This document shows, in pieces, positions 38,073-46,790 of a DNA stretch of 64,000 nucleotides. The number at the start of each line of letters is the position of its first letter. Positions within the stretch are counted from its first letter, which is position 1. Where the stretch lies: NCBI RefSeq assembly GCF_004762045.1, contig NZ_SJOM01000007.1, positions 2,072,331 to 2,136,330 on the forward strand, in the 5' to 3' direction. The DNA is from Mycobacterium sp. DL99 (GTDB lineage: Bacteria; Actinomycetota; Actinomycetes; Mycobacteriales; Mycobacteriaceae). Both the position numbers and the translations under genes were made by a program. The notes below the pieces were generated by a model. It searched no databases, was not told the origin of the DNA, and saw only the letters and a program-made list of their open reading frames with translations.

Positions 38073-39023
38073 ATGACGGATCTGATCGTGCGGAAGATGA
38101 GGTTCGCGTTCGCGGACCACCGCGTCCCGTTCCTGTGGAACGAGACGAACCCGGCGTTCTCGTCGATGGCCAACGCGGTGTCGTTCCTGGCCATCGCGTT
38201 CGAGAAGATGATCGGCCACATGATTACCGAGGCCATGCCGTTCATCACCGATCCGGCGGTGGCCGAGGAGGCACAGGCCTTCGTGCGGCAGGAGGGCCAG
38301 CACTCGATGGCCCACCGTCAGCACGCCAAGGGACTGATCAAGACGTACCCGGCCCTGAAGGAGACCCTCGACGAGGTGATCAAGGCGTTCGACGACCTCG
38401 CCGCCGAGACGCCGCTGAAGTACCGGTTGGCATACACCGCCGATCTGGAGGCGACGTTCACGCCGGTCTTCAAGTTGATGCTCGATCATGACGACACGCT
38501 GTTCGCTCCGGGGGATGACCGGGTGGCGTCACTGTTCCTGTGGCACTTCGTCGAAGAGGTCGAGCACCGCAGCTCGGCGTTGATCATCTACGACGCGGTG
38601 GTGGACGACCCGTGGTACCGCATGCGGGTTGCCCCGTCGATCTTCAAGCACGTGTGGGCCGTGCTCAAGATCGCCTGTGAGGGCTTCAACAAGCACGTCC
38701 CCCTGGAAGAACGCCAGATCGACGCGGTGTCGATGTTCGGCATGCAGGCACGGAAAAAGGCCATCCTGCAAAAACTTCCGTTCACCAAGGCGCCCTACGA
38801 CGGTCCATTCGACAACGCGTTCGCCCACCTGCCGGTGCGCGAGATGCTGACTGCCCTGGTAGGGGTGGTCCGCAGCCAGGTTCCGGGCCACAACCCGGCC
38901 CACGAGAAGCTGCCGGTCTTGGCTGACGAGTGGTTCCAGCGTTATCAGGACGGCTACGACGTCACGCTGTGGTACACCGCCGACCAGACCCCGAGCCAGA
39001 AGGTGGATACCGCCGATGTCTGA
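38073..39023 (+). CDS. PF10118-type metal-dependent hydrolase
   Basis: The 316-residue, mostly helical protein has paired Glu/His motifs typical of the family: RQEGQHSMAHRQH in the first helix pair and FVEEVEHRSSA in the second, which could hold a dinuclear metal centre as in ferritin-like oxidases. The family's chemistry is not established; it often lies near TetR genes and lipid or steroid catabolism genes. ATG 38073 has AGGTGG upstream. The last eight bases overlap the next gene, a membrane protein, so the two are probably coupled. Confidence 0.82.
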   Translation: MTDLIVRKMRFAFADHRVPFLWNETNPAFSSMANAVSFLAIAFEKMIGHMITEAMPFITDPAVAEEAQAFVRQEGQHSMAHRQHAKGLIKTYPALKETLDEVIKAFDDLAAETPLKYRLAYTADLEATFTPVFKLMLDHDDTLFAPGDDRVASLFLWHFVEEVEHRSSALIIYDAVVDDPWYRMRVAPSIFKHVWAVLKIACEGFNKHVPLEERQIDAVSMFGMQARKKAILQKLPFTKAPYDGPFDNAFAHLPVREMLTALVGVVRSQVPGHNPAHEKLPVLADEWFQRYQDGYDVTLWYTADQTPSQKVDTADV

Positions 39024-40182
39024 TCTGTGCACCCCGACTTTCTCGGGTTTGGCTGAGCGAATGGGCTTTTCGTGTGACACGGCCGGGGGTCTGGTCGAGT
39101 TCCGCAACCCGTTCGGGCTGGAGAACTGGACGCTGCCGGTGCTGGAGATCACCGTGATCGTCGGCGCGGTGCTGGCCCTGGTGTACGCCATCGTGCGACT
39201 GCGCCGTCACAACGATCCGACCAACCTGGTGCTGTGGTTCGGTGCCATCGCCTATCTGCTGATCATCGAACCGCCACTGTATTTCCCCGGCGCGTTCGGG
39301 ATCGCCGACCACGTCGACACGATGTTCGCGCACAACGTGTTCACCGTCGACTTCCTGTGGGGCCGGCTGCCGCTGTACATCGTGGCGATCTACCCGATGA
39401 TGGCCACGGTGGCATACGAGATCGTCCGGATTCTCGGGATCTTCCGCCGGCGCGGTGTGCTGGTCGGCGCGATCTGCGTCGGGTTCGTCCACCACGCGTT
39501 CTACGAGATCTTCGACCACATCGGTCCGCAGCTGCGGTGGTGGGAGTGGGCGCTGGACCATCCGATGAACCAGCCGTTCTTCGCCTCGGTGCCGCTGCCC
39601 AGCGTGGTCGTGTTCGCGGCATTGTGGCCGATGTCGTTGGCCTTCTGCGTGCAGCTGTTCGTCGGCCGCCACGTCCAGGACGGCAAGACGTTCACCGGCC
39701 TGCAGATCGTGGGCCGCACCATCGTGGTCGGCGTCCTGGCGTCGATCGGAACCGCGGTGCTGCCTCTGCCCGCCACGCTCGCCGCGTCGATCTCGGGCAG
39801 CACCACGGTCGGCGGGGTGGTCTACGCCGCCGAACTCGTCGTGCTCACCGTGGTGGCGATTCCGGTGCTGTTCAATCAGTGGTCGAGCCTGCGCCGGGAC
39901 CGCGACCCGGCAACAGTGCGTTATTCGAACCCGCTCATCCTGCGCTACGCCGCGGTATATCTGGCGGTCATGACGGTGCTGTGGCTGACTGCTCTGCCGG
40001 CGTACTTCGGCGCGGTCGACGGTGTCACCGCCGACGGCGACCCCATCGGCAGCCTTGCCTACACCGTGATCTGTGTGCTCATCGCTGGATTGTCGATCGC
40101 TGCAGGGGCCACCGTTAATCCCGCTGGCCTGCAACAACTGCCCGATGCGGTGGCGCAGGAACTGGCGGGTGAGCGGGAATGA
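39016..40182 (+). CDS. Polytopic membrane protein, unknown function
   Basis: The 388-residue protein has about nine or ten membrane helices. It holds His- and Asp-rich loops that may bind metal: FGIADHVDTMFAHNVF and GFVHHAFYEIFDHIGPQLRWWEWALDHP. Such clusters recall membrane-bound carotenoid or lipid oxidases, but I do not recognise a named family. It overlaps the PF10118 hydrolase gene by eight bases and shares its TetR-controlled promoter, so they likely act in one process. Confidence 0.7.
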   Translation: MSDLCTPTFSGLAERMGFSCDTAGGLVEFRNPFGLENWTLPVLEITVIVGAVLALVYAIVRLRRHNDPTNLVLWFGAIAYLLIIEPPLYFPGAFGIADHVDTMFAHNVFTVDFLWGRLPLYIVAIYPMMATVAYEIVRILGIFRRRGVLVGAICVGFVHHAFYEIFDHIGPQLRWWEWALDHPMNQPFFASVPLPSVVVFAALWPMSLAFCVQLFVGRHVQDGKTFTGLQIVGRTIVVGVLASIGTAVLPLPATLAASISGSTTVGGVVYAAELVVLTVVAIPVLFNQWSSLRRDRDPATVRYSNPLILRYAAVYLAVMTVLWLTALPAYFGAVDGVTADGDPIGSLAYTVICVLIAGLSIAAGATVNPAGLQQLPDAVAQELAGERE

Positions 40183-40244
40183 GGAGCGAACCCACAGGCG
40201 CGCCACACGGCTGACCGCGTGGGTGATGGGGCAGAATTGCGGAG

Positions 40245-41276
40245 GTGCCGACACCGCCGCAACGCCCCGGTGAACCCGGCTGGCAACGACGCGGCCCTGT
40301 GCCGCCGCCCGATCCGGCCACCCGGCGGCTGCCCCGTCCCGGGCGGTCGGAGGCTCCGACCGAACAGATCCGGGCCCGCAGTCAGCCGCCGGAGGCCGCG
40401 ACCGAGAAATTCAGACCCCCAGAGCCCGCGACCGAGAAAATCGTGCAGAACCGTCCGCCGGTCGCGCCCCGGCCCGGGGGACCACCTCCGCCGCCGCTGC
40501 CCCCGGTCGAGCCCAATCGGCCGCCGCCTGAGCCGGCGAAACCGTCGTCACGGTGGCGCAGCCCGCAGGCGATCATCCTGGCCGCCGTTATGGTCGTCGC
40601 ACTTGCGATGATCGGACTGACGGGCGCCGAACTGTACGCCCGGCACAAGGCCGGCTCGGTTCTCGTCGCCGTCGCCGAATGTGTCGTTGAGGACAGTGCC
40701 TCGGTCTCGTTCGGGGTCAAGCCGCCTTTCCTGTGGCAGCACATCACCGGCCACTACACCAACATCTCGGTGGAAACCGGCGGCAAGCAGGTGCAGGCCG
40801 CCAAGGGCATGACGGCGGACGTGGCATTGTCCGACATCCGCTTACAGGGCACCGAGGATTCCAAGGGCACCATCGGATCGTTGAGCGCGACACTGACCTG
40901 GACGACTGCCGGGATCAAGAACACGGTGGCCGAGAACCTGCCCGGCGTCGGCTCCCTGGTCACCGATGTCAGCACCGATCCGTCCGCGGGCACCATCACC
41001 ATGGAGGCGGTAGGGGACACCAAGGTGACTGCAAAACCGGTGGTGAACAACGGAAACCTCGATCTGCAGATCACCGACGTCAGCGGGCCCTTCGAGAAAG
41101 ACACCGTGCAGACGGCGCTCGACAGCCTCATGACGAAGCTGAACGAGGCCTACCCGCTCGGGATTCATGCGGACAGCGTCTCGGTGACCGACTCCGGCGT
41201 GGTGGGCAAGTTCTCCAGCCAGAATGCGTCCATTCCCAACGACGAATCCAACGACGCCTGCTTCTCCAAGCTCTGA
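40245..41276 (+). CDS. LmeA/DUF2993-type membrane-anchored lipid-binding protein
   Basis: The 343-residue protein starts at GTG 40245. A cytoplasmic Pro/Arg-rich N-terminus of about 105 residues (APTEQIRARS, EAATEKFRPPEPATEKI) precedes one membrane helix (about 108-128) and an extracytoplasmic DUF2993 domain (VAECVVEDSASVSFGVKPPFLWQHITGHYTNISVETGG onward in parts). LmeA of this family binds phospholipid and supports lipomannan elongation in the periplasm. The TGA stop overlaps the next ATG by one base. Confidence 0.82.
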   Translation: MPTPPQRPGEPGWQRRGPVPPPDPATRRLPRPGRSEAPTEQIRARSQPPEAATEKFRPPEPATEKIVQNRPPVAPRPGGPPPPPLPPVEPNRPPPEPAKPSSRWRSPQAIILAAVMVVALAMIGLTGAELYARHKAGSVLVAVAECVVEDSASVSFGVKPPFLWQHITGHYTNISVETGGKQVQAAKGMTADVALSDIRLQGTEDSKGTIGSLSATLTWTTAGIKNTVAENLPGVGSLVTDVSTDPSAGTITMEAVGDTKVTAKPVVNNGNLDLQITDVSGPFEKDTVQTALDSLMTKLNEAYPLGIHADSVSVTDSGVVGKFSSQNASIPNDESNDACFSKL

Positions 41277-41833
41277 TGCTCGCCCGATTCGCGACGGTCG
41301 GCGTACTGACGCTCGCGGCGCTGTGCGGCGCTCCACTCGCCCGCGCGCAGGACGCGAGCCCGCTGCTGCCGTTGGTGGACGCCGCAGCGCAGCGCCTTCA
41401 GACCGCAGACCCTGTGGCCGCCAACAAGTTTCGCACCGGCGGACCGATCGAAGACCCGCGCCGTGAACAGCAGGTCATCGATGCCACCACGGCCGAGGCC
41501 GGCAGTCGGCACATCGACCCGGCCTACGTGGGCCAGGTGTTCCGGGATCAGATCGACGCGACCGTCGCAGTGGAGGACGGTCTGTTCGCGCAATGGAAGC
41601 TGGATCCGGGAACCGCTCCCACAAGCGCGCCCGATCTCGCGGCGTCGAGAACCGCCATCGATGCGCTCAACCACACGATGGTGAACGAGATCGCCGACCA
41701 GTGGCCGACCCTGCACTCACCGTCATGCCCGGGCGACCTGGCGAGCGCCGTCGATGGCGTGGCCGCGGCCCGAGATCTGGATCCGCTGTATCGGCGGGCG
41801 CTGGACTACGCCACCAGGTCCTATTGCCGCTGA
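41276..41833 (+). CDS. Exported chorismate mutase (AroQ gamma type)
   Basis: The 185-residue precursor has a signal peptide of about 24 residues (LAALCGAPLARA) and an all-helical chorismate mutase domain similar to M. tuberculosis Rv1885c: LVDAAAQRLQTADPVAANKFRTGGPIEDPRREQQ, IDPAYVGQVFRDQIDATVAVEDGLFAQWK and ASRTAIDALNHTMV in parts. It converts chorismate to prephenate outside the membrane. Two Cys (SPSCPG and RSYCR) match the disulphide in the homologue. Why mycobacteria export this enzyme is not known. ATG overlaps the previous stop. Confidence 0.9.
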   Translation: MLARFATVGVLTLAALCGAPLARAQDASPLLPLVDAAAQRLQTADPVAANKFRTGGPIEDPRREQQVIDATTAEAGSRHIDPAYVGQVFRDQIDATVAVEDGLFAQWKLDPGTAPTSAPDLAASRTAIDALNHTMVNEIADQWPTLHSPSCPGDLASAVDGVAAARDLDPLYRRALDYATRSYCR

Positions 41834-41905
41834 CGTCGGACCCAATCGGGAATTGACGTTTCTGTCGACGGTGCGCGGGTACTCCTTGCCGCAGGAGGTC
41901 TGGAA

Positions 41906-42529
41906 ATGCCTACATGGAGTTGGATCGTCATCGCTGTGGTCGCCGTGGTGATCGTGCTGCTCGCGGTGGTCGTTGCCGCATCGATGATGCGTCAGAAGCG
42001 GAGCGAACGGCTCAAGGATCAGTTCGGGCCGGAGTATGAGCACGCCGTCGAAACAGCCGGTGGTCAGCGTGCCGGCGAGCGGGAACTGCGAGCGCGCGAA
42101 CGCAAGCACGACAAGTTGGACGTCAAAGAGCTGACGCCGGAGTCCCGGGCGCGATACGTCGAGGCGTGGGGCGTGACGCAGACCGGGTTCGTCGACAATC
42201 CGTCGAGATCGGTCGGTGACGCCGATCGCCTGGTGACCGAGGTGATGCGCGAACGCGGTTATCCGATAGACGATTTCGAGCAGCGTGCCGCAGATGTGTC
42301 CGTGGATCACCCTGAAGTGGTCGAGCACTATCGGGCGGCGCACATCCTTCACCTGGCGCAAGAGCAGGGCGACATCGGAACCGAGGCGCAACGCGAGGCG
42401 ATCGTCCACTATCGCGCGCTCTTCGAGCGATTGGTCGGAGTTGAACCCGCGACCCGTCAGACCCGTCAGCCCGAGACACGCGCCGAGGGGGAGCCCGGCA
42501 CGGATTCGCCGAAGGAGGCGGGTGCGTAG
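41906..42529 (+). CDS. Conserved single-helix membrane protein
   Basis: The 207-residue protein has one N-terminal membrane helix (about 6-28, IVIAVVAVVIVLLAVVVAA) and a charged cytoplasmic domain: RLKDQFGPEYEHAV, KLDVKELTPESRARYVEAW, ADRLVTEVMRERGYPIDDF and HYRAAHILHLAQ. The pattern is conserved in actinobacteria, function unknown. An excellent ribosome binding site (AGGAGG, 41893-41898) precedes ATG 41906. It is convergent with the PTS gene, three bases apart. Confidence 0.75.
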   Translation: MPTWSWIVIAVVAVVIVLLAVVVAASMMRQKRSERLKDQFGPEYEHAVETAGGQRAGERELRARERKHDKLDVKELTPESRARYVEAWGVTQTGFVDNPSRSVGDADRLVTEVMRERGYPIDDFEQRAADVSVDHPEVVEHYRAAHILHLAQEQGDIGTEAQREAIVHYRALFERLVGVEPATRQTRQPETRAEGEPGTDSPKEAGA

Positions 42530-42531
42530 GG

Positions 42532-44103
42532 CTACAAGCTGTCGACGATCGCGTTCTTCAGCGCCTCGGAACCTGTGCCGAACACCGCTTGAACGCTGTT
42601 ACCGACCTCGATGACGCCTGCCGCGCCGAGGGCCTTCAGCCGGTCTTGGTCGACCTTGGTCTTGTCGGCCACTTCCATGCGGAGCCGGGTGATGCAGGCG
42701 TCGACATTGACGAGGTTCTCCCGGCCGCCGAACGCGGCGATGATCTGTTCGGCCTGAGTGTCTGCTCGCGCAGGTGCGGTGAGCGTGCCGGTGCCGCCGG
42801 TCGGCACGGTGGTGGCGGAGTCGGCACCCTCGCCGAGGTTGGCCTGTTCCTCGGCCTCGAACTCCGTCTCTGGTTCGCGGCCGGGTGTGAGCATGTTCCA
42901 CCTCTTGATCGCGATGTAGAACATCACGAAGTAGACGACCGAGAACACCGCTCCCATCACGACCAGCAGCCAGATGTTCTTCGCCGCGGGCGCACCGCCG
43001 TAGAGCAGCAGATCGAGGAGTCCGGCCGAGAACGAGAAGCCCAGGTGGATGTCGAGCAGATAGGCGATCGCCAGGGACAGCCCGGTCAGGACCGCATGGA
43101 TGACGTAGAGCGGGAACGCCACGAACATGAACGCGAACTCGAGCGGTTCGGTCACGCCGGTCAGGAACGCGGTGAGGGCGGCCGCCGAGAGGATGCCGAC
43201 CGCAACCTTGCGTTGCTTCTTGTTCGCGGCGAGGATCATCGCCAGCGCCGCGGCGGGTAGACCGAACATCAGCACCGGGTAGAACCCCGAGGTGAGGATG
43301 CCCGCGGTCGGGTCGCCCGCCGCGAACCGGGTGAGCTCACCGGTGACCACCGTGCCGTCCGCGTTCTGATAGTCGCCGTAGATGAACCACACGTAAGAGT
43401 TCGGGATGTGGTGCAGGCCCAGGGGAATCAGCATGCGGTTGGCGAATCCGTAGACGAATGCCCCCAGCGCGCCGCTGCCGCCGATGAACCGGCCGAGCCC
43501 GGTCAGTCCCGCGTCGAAGATCGGATAGAAGTAGCTCATCAGGAAGGCGATGAAAAGACTTGCCAGGGACACCACGATCGGGACGAAACGTCGCCCGCCG
43601 AAAAAGCCGAGATAGGACGGTAATTGGATGGTGTGGTAGCGGTCGAACAGCCATGCCGTCACCAGACCCACCACGATTCCGGCGAACACGCTGTAGTTGA
43701 TCTGGGCCTGATCGCCGGCCTTGTCCACTTCGCCGGCCAGCACGATGGGGGACATGGTCTTGAACACCGCGGCCATCACCAGATAACCGACCACCGCGGC
43801 CAGCGCCGTCGAGCCGTCGGCCTTGCGGGCGAAGCCGATCGCGACACCGACCGCGAAGAGCAGGGGCAGATTGGTGAACAGGGCATCGCCGGCGGCGCTC
43901 ATCGCCTTGAAGAACGGGCCGATGACGGGGGAGTCGATCCGGCCCAGCAGGTCGGGTTGGCCCAGCCGCAGCAGGATGCCCGCGGCGGGCAACACGGCGA
44001 TCGGCAACATGAGGCTCTTGCCGAGTCGTTGCAGCTGCGCGAAAGCGGGTATGTGCAGACCGGATTTCTCCTGTGCACCTTCAGATTTCGTCGTACCGCT
44101 CAT
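42532..44103 (-). CDS. PTS glucose/N-acetylglucosamine-type EIICB permease
   Basis: The 523-residue protein carries the EIIC membrane domain (about 25-400; [16 protein letters not shown] and [18 protein letters not shown] are family motifs) and a C-terminal EIIB domain (about 440-523) whose phosphorylated Cys lies in [13 protein letters not shown]. It imports a sugar while phosphorylating it. Separate EIIA lies divergently across a 144-bp space, followed by nagB and nagA, so N-acetylglucosamine or glucosamine is the likely substrate; glucose is the other possibility. EI and HPr are not in the window. Confidence 0.88.
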   Translation of the reverse strand: MSGTTKSEGAQEKSGLHIPAFAQLQRLGKSLMLPIAVLPAAGILLRLGQPDLLGRIDSPVIGPFFKAMSAAGDALFTNLPLLFAVGVAIGFARKADGSTALAAVVGYLVMAAVFKTMSPIVLAGEVDKAGDQAQINYSVFAGIVVGLVTAWLFDRYHTIQLPSYLGFFGGRRFVPIVVSLASLFIAFLMSYFYPIFDAGLTGLGRFIGGSGALGAFVYGFANRMLIPLGLHHIPNSYVWFIYGDYQNADGTVVTGELTRFAAGDPTAGILTSGFYPVLMFGLPAAALAMILAANKKQRKVAVGILSAAALTAFLTGVTEPLEFAFMFVAFPLYVIHAVLTGLSLAIAYLLDIHLGFSFSAGLLDLLLYGGAPAAKNIWLLVVMGAVFSVVYFVMFYIAIKRWNMLTPGREPETEFEAEEQANLGEGADSATTVPTGGTGTLTAPARADTQAEQIIAAFGGRENLVNVDACITRLRMEVADKTKVDQDRLKALGAAGVIEVGNSVQAVFGTGSEALKNAIVDSL

Positions 44104-44247
44104 CGCCTTCTCGCCCTCCTGGCCACCCGGCGCGACCCGCCGCGAAGCTGTGCGGAAGCTTAGACGAGAACCCGTAAACTCGCGGCCGTCTTTCGGTCAC
44201 GCTCGTATTGTTGGGGCACGAGCCCCCCGCCACAAAGGAGCCGCACA

Positions 44248-44718
44248 GTGAGCAGCACGCGAGTACTCGCCCCGGTCGCCGGGCGCGCAGTGGCACTCCA
44301 GGATGTTCCGGACCCGGTGTTCTCGGCGGGCATGGTGGGGTACGGCGCCGCCGTGGACCCCCCACGGGGCGTGATCGACGCGGTTGCCCCGGTCAGCGGC
44401 AAGTTGTTGAAGCTGATGCCGCACGCCTACGTGATCATGACCGCCGACAATGTCGGCGTCCTGGTCCACCTCGGGTTGGACACCGTCGCGCTGAACGGCG
44501 AAGGCTTCACAGCACACGTGAGTCAGGGGGATGAGGTCACCGCCGGCCAGGTGGTGATCACCTACGACGTGCCGGCCGTCGAGGCCAAAGGCCTGAATCC
44601 GATTGTCCCCGTTGTGGTCATGGACGAGCGTGAGCCCGGCAATGTGACCGTGGCCGGGCCGGTGGCCGCCGGAGCCGACATCGACTCGGGTGCGGACCTT
44701 TTCACGGCGAACAAGTAG
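44248..44718 (+). CDS. crr: PTS EIIA component, glucose type
   Basis: The 156-residue cytosolic EIIA passes phosphate from HPr to the EIIB domain. His74 (VGVLVHLGLDTV) is the phosphorylation site and His59 (LMPHAYVI) its partner, spaced 15 residues apart as in E. coli EIIA-Glc. GTG 44248 has AAGGAG upstream. It is the first gene of a tight operon with nagB and nagA (no gap to the next ATG). Confidence 0.93.
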   Translation: MSSTRVLAPVAGRAVALQDVPDPVFSAGMVGYGAAVDPPRGVIDAVAPVSGKLLKLMPHAYVIMTADNVGVLVHLGLDTVALNGEGFTAHVSQGDEVTAGQVVITYDVPAVEAKGLNPIVPVVVMDEREPGNVTVAGPVAAGADIDSGADLFTANK

Positions 44719-45504
44719 ATGGAAGTCATCATCCTCGCCGATGCCGCGAAGATCGGCGGCGTGGCCGCGGATGCGGTCGGCGCGCTGTTGGACCGCAAAC
44801 CGGACGCGGTTCTGGGCCTTGCCACCGGCTCGTCACCGCTGGCGATCTACGACGAGCTCATCGCGCGGTGTACCGCGGGGCAGATCTCGTTCCGGCAGGC
44901 CCGCGGGTTCACCCTCGACGAGTACGTCGGCCTGCCCGCCGACCATCTTGAGCGCTACCGCAACGTGATCGACACCGTGTTCGTCTCGCGCGTCGACTTC
45001 GCCCCGGGTGCGGTGCTGGGCCCCGACGGCCTGGCGAGCGACATTCCGGCGGCATGCGCGGCATACGAGGACGCCATCCGCGGCGCGGGTGGGGTCGACC
45101 TACAGATCCTCGGCATCGGCACCGATGGACACATCGGCTTCAACGAGCCCGGGTCCTCGCTGGCGTCGCGCACCCGGATCAAGACGCTGACGCAGCAGAC
45201 CCGCCTCGACAACGCCAGGTTCTTCGGAGGCGATCTGGACGCGGTGCCGACGCACTGCCTGACCCAGGGTCTGGCCACCATCATGGCGGCCCGGCACGTG
45301 ATCCTGGTGGGGCTCGGCCGTAGTAAGGCCGAAGCGGTGCACCATCTGGTCGAGGGTGCCGTGAGTGCCATGTGGCCGGCGACCATCCTGCAGCATCACC
45401 CGCATGTCACGGTGCTGCTCGATGACGCTGCGGCACAGCGGCTTCAGCTGATCGGCTACTACCGTGAGACCTACCGCTCGAAACCGGATTGGCAGGGCAC
45501 TTGA
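44719..45504 (+). CDS. nagB: Glucosamine-6-phosphate deaminase
   Basis: The 261-residue enzyme converts glucosamine 6-phosphate to fructose 6-phosphate and ammonia. Motifs are LGLATGSSPLAIYDEL near the N-terminus, FTLDEYVGLPADH (general base Asp) and LGIGTDGHIGFNEPGSS with the catalytic His. ATG 44719 follows the crr stop directly, and its stop abuts nagA. It is the second cytosolic step after import and deacetylation. Confidence 0.96.
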   Translation: MEVIILADAAKIGGVAADAVGALLDRKPDAVLGLATGSSPLAIYDELIARCTAGQISFRQARGFTLDEYVGLPADHLERYRNVIDTVFVSRVDFAPGAVLGPDGLASDIPAACAAYEDAIRGAGGVDLQILGIGTDGHIGFNEPGSSLASRTRIKTLTQQTRLDNARFFGGDLDAVPTHCLTQGLATIMAARHVILVGLGRSKAEAVHHLVEGAVSAMWPATILQHHPHVTVLLDDAAAQRLQLIGYYRETYRSKPDWQGT

Positions 45505-46650
45505 ATGTTGCTGACCGCCGGCACGCTGATCACGGGCGCAGATCTGTTGCGGCCGGGATGGATTGACGTGTCCGGTGACCGGGTGACGGCGGTGGGTGCG
45601 GGTGCGCCACCCCGGCCCGCCGATCGTGATCTCGGCCCGGTGACCGTCGTGCCGGGTTTCGTCGACACCCATACGCACGGTGGTGGCGGCGGCAGTTTCT
45701 CGGTCCCATCGGAGGCCGACACGTCGGCCGCTGTGGCGCTGCACCGGCGGCACGGCACCACCACCATGATCGCCTCCCTGGTCACCGCGAGCCCGGACGA
45801 TCTGCTGCAACAGGTCGGTGCGCGGGCCGAGGACGTTCGGGCCGGGCGGATCGACGGAATCCACCTCGAAGGTCCGTGGCTGTCGACCGTGCGGTGCGGG
45901 GCCCATCAACCCGCGCTCATGCGCGACCCGGATCCGGCGGAGATCGACCGGGTGCTCAGCGCCGCCGCGGGGACGATCCGGATGGTGACGATCGCGCCCG
46001 AACGTAGCGGTGCGCTTGAGGCGATCCGGCAGTTCGTCGGCGCCGGTGTGGTGGTGGCCGTGGGTCATACCGAGGCGACCTACGAGCAGACCCGCGCAGC
46101 GATCGCGGCCGGTGCCACGGTGGGCACGCATCTGTTCAACGCCATGCGTCCGATCGACCGGCGCGAACCGGGCCCGGTGATCGCCCTGCTCGAAGACCCC
46201 GCCGTCACCGTCGAACTCATCACCGACGGGGTCCACATCGATCCGGCCATCTACCGGCACGTCACGCGTTCGGTCGGTCCGGATCGCGTTTCGCTGATCA
46301 CCGACGCGATGGCGGCCACCGGCATGTCCGACGGGCGTTATCACCTGGGGCCGGTGCGGGTCGACGTGATGGACGGGGTCGCGTTCGTCGGCGGCACCGA
46401 CACCATCGCCGGGAGCACGGCGACCATGGACCGGGTGGTTCGATTCGCCGTGGCCCATTGCGGGTTGACGAGTGACGAGGCTCTGCTGCTCGGTGTTCGC
46501 CAGGCGTCGATCAACCCGGCGCGGGCGCTGGGCCTTCCCGGTGGCGGCCTGATCCCCGGGGCCGCAGCCGATCTCGTGGCACTGGATGCTGATCTGACCG
46601 TCGCCGCGGTGATGCGCCGAGGCGTGTGGGAGCTGGAACCGGCGGGGTAG
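45505..46650 (+). CDS. nagA: N-acetylglucosamine-6-phosphate deacetylase
   Basis: The 381-residue amidohydrolase removes acetate from N-acetylglucosamine 6-phosphate. Motifs are PGFVDTHTHGGGGG (first metal ligands), GIHLEGPWLS (Glu metal ligand), VAVGHTEATYEQ, GTHLFNAMRP and the catalytic Asp in LITDAMAATGM. It starts at ATG 45505 immediately after nagB. With crr, nagB and the PTS permease it forms a complete uptake and entry route for N-acetylglucosamine. No nagK or GntR-type regulator is nearby. Confidence 0.96.
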   Translation: MLLTAGTLITGADLLRPGWIDVSGDRVTAVGAGAPPRPADRDLGPVTVVPGFVDTHTHGGGGGSFSVPSEADTSAAVALHRRHGTTTMIASLVTASPDDLLQQVGARAEDVRAGRIDGIHLEGPWLSTVRCGAHQPALMRDPDPAEIDRVLSAAAGTIRMVTIAPERSGALEAIRQFVGAGVVVAVGHTEATYEQTRAAIAAGATVGTHLFNAMRPIDRREPGPVIALLEDPAVTVELITDGVHIDPAIYRHVTRSVGPDRVSLITDAMAATGMSDGRYHLGPVRVDVMDGVAFVGGTDTIAGSTATMDRVVRFAVAHCGLTSDEALLLGVRQASINPARALGLPGGGLIPGAAADLVALDADLTVAAVMRRGVWELEPAG

Positions 46651-46790
46651 TCGCCCAATGGGCATGTGGGCCCGAGAAGTGTTTTCTGAGGCAAGGATTC
46701 GCGTTGCTGCGGCGGTGATTAGCCGTTACGAATTCTTGCACCGGCGTACCGTCACCCGGGTAACGCCGCAGAGCATCTGGGGGTCGTTTT

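Noticed and set aside
44104..44247. DasR/NagR-type operator between the PTS genes
   Set aside because: I looked for a TGGTCTAGACCA-like palindrome and did not find one.
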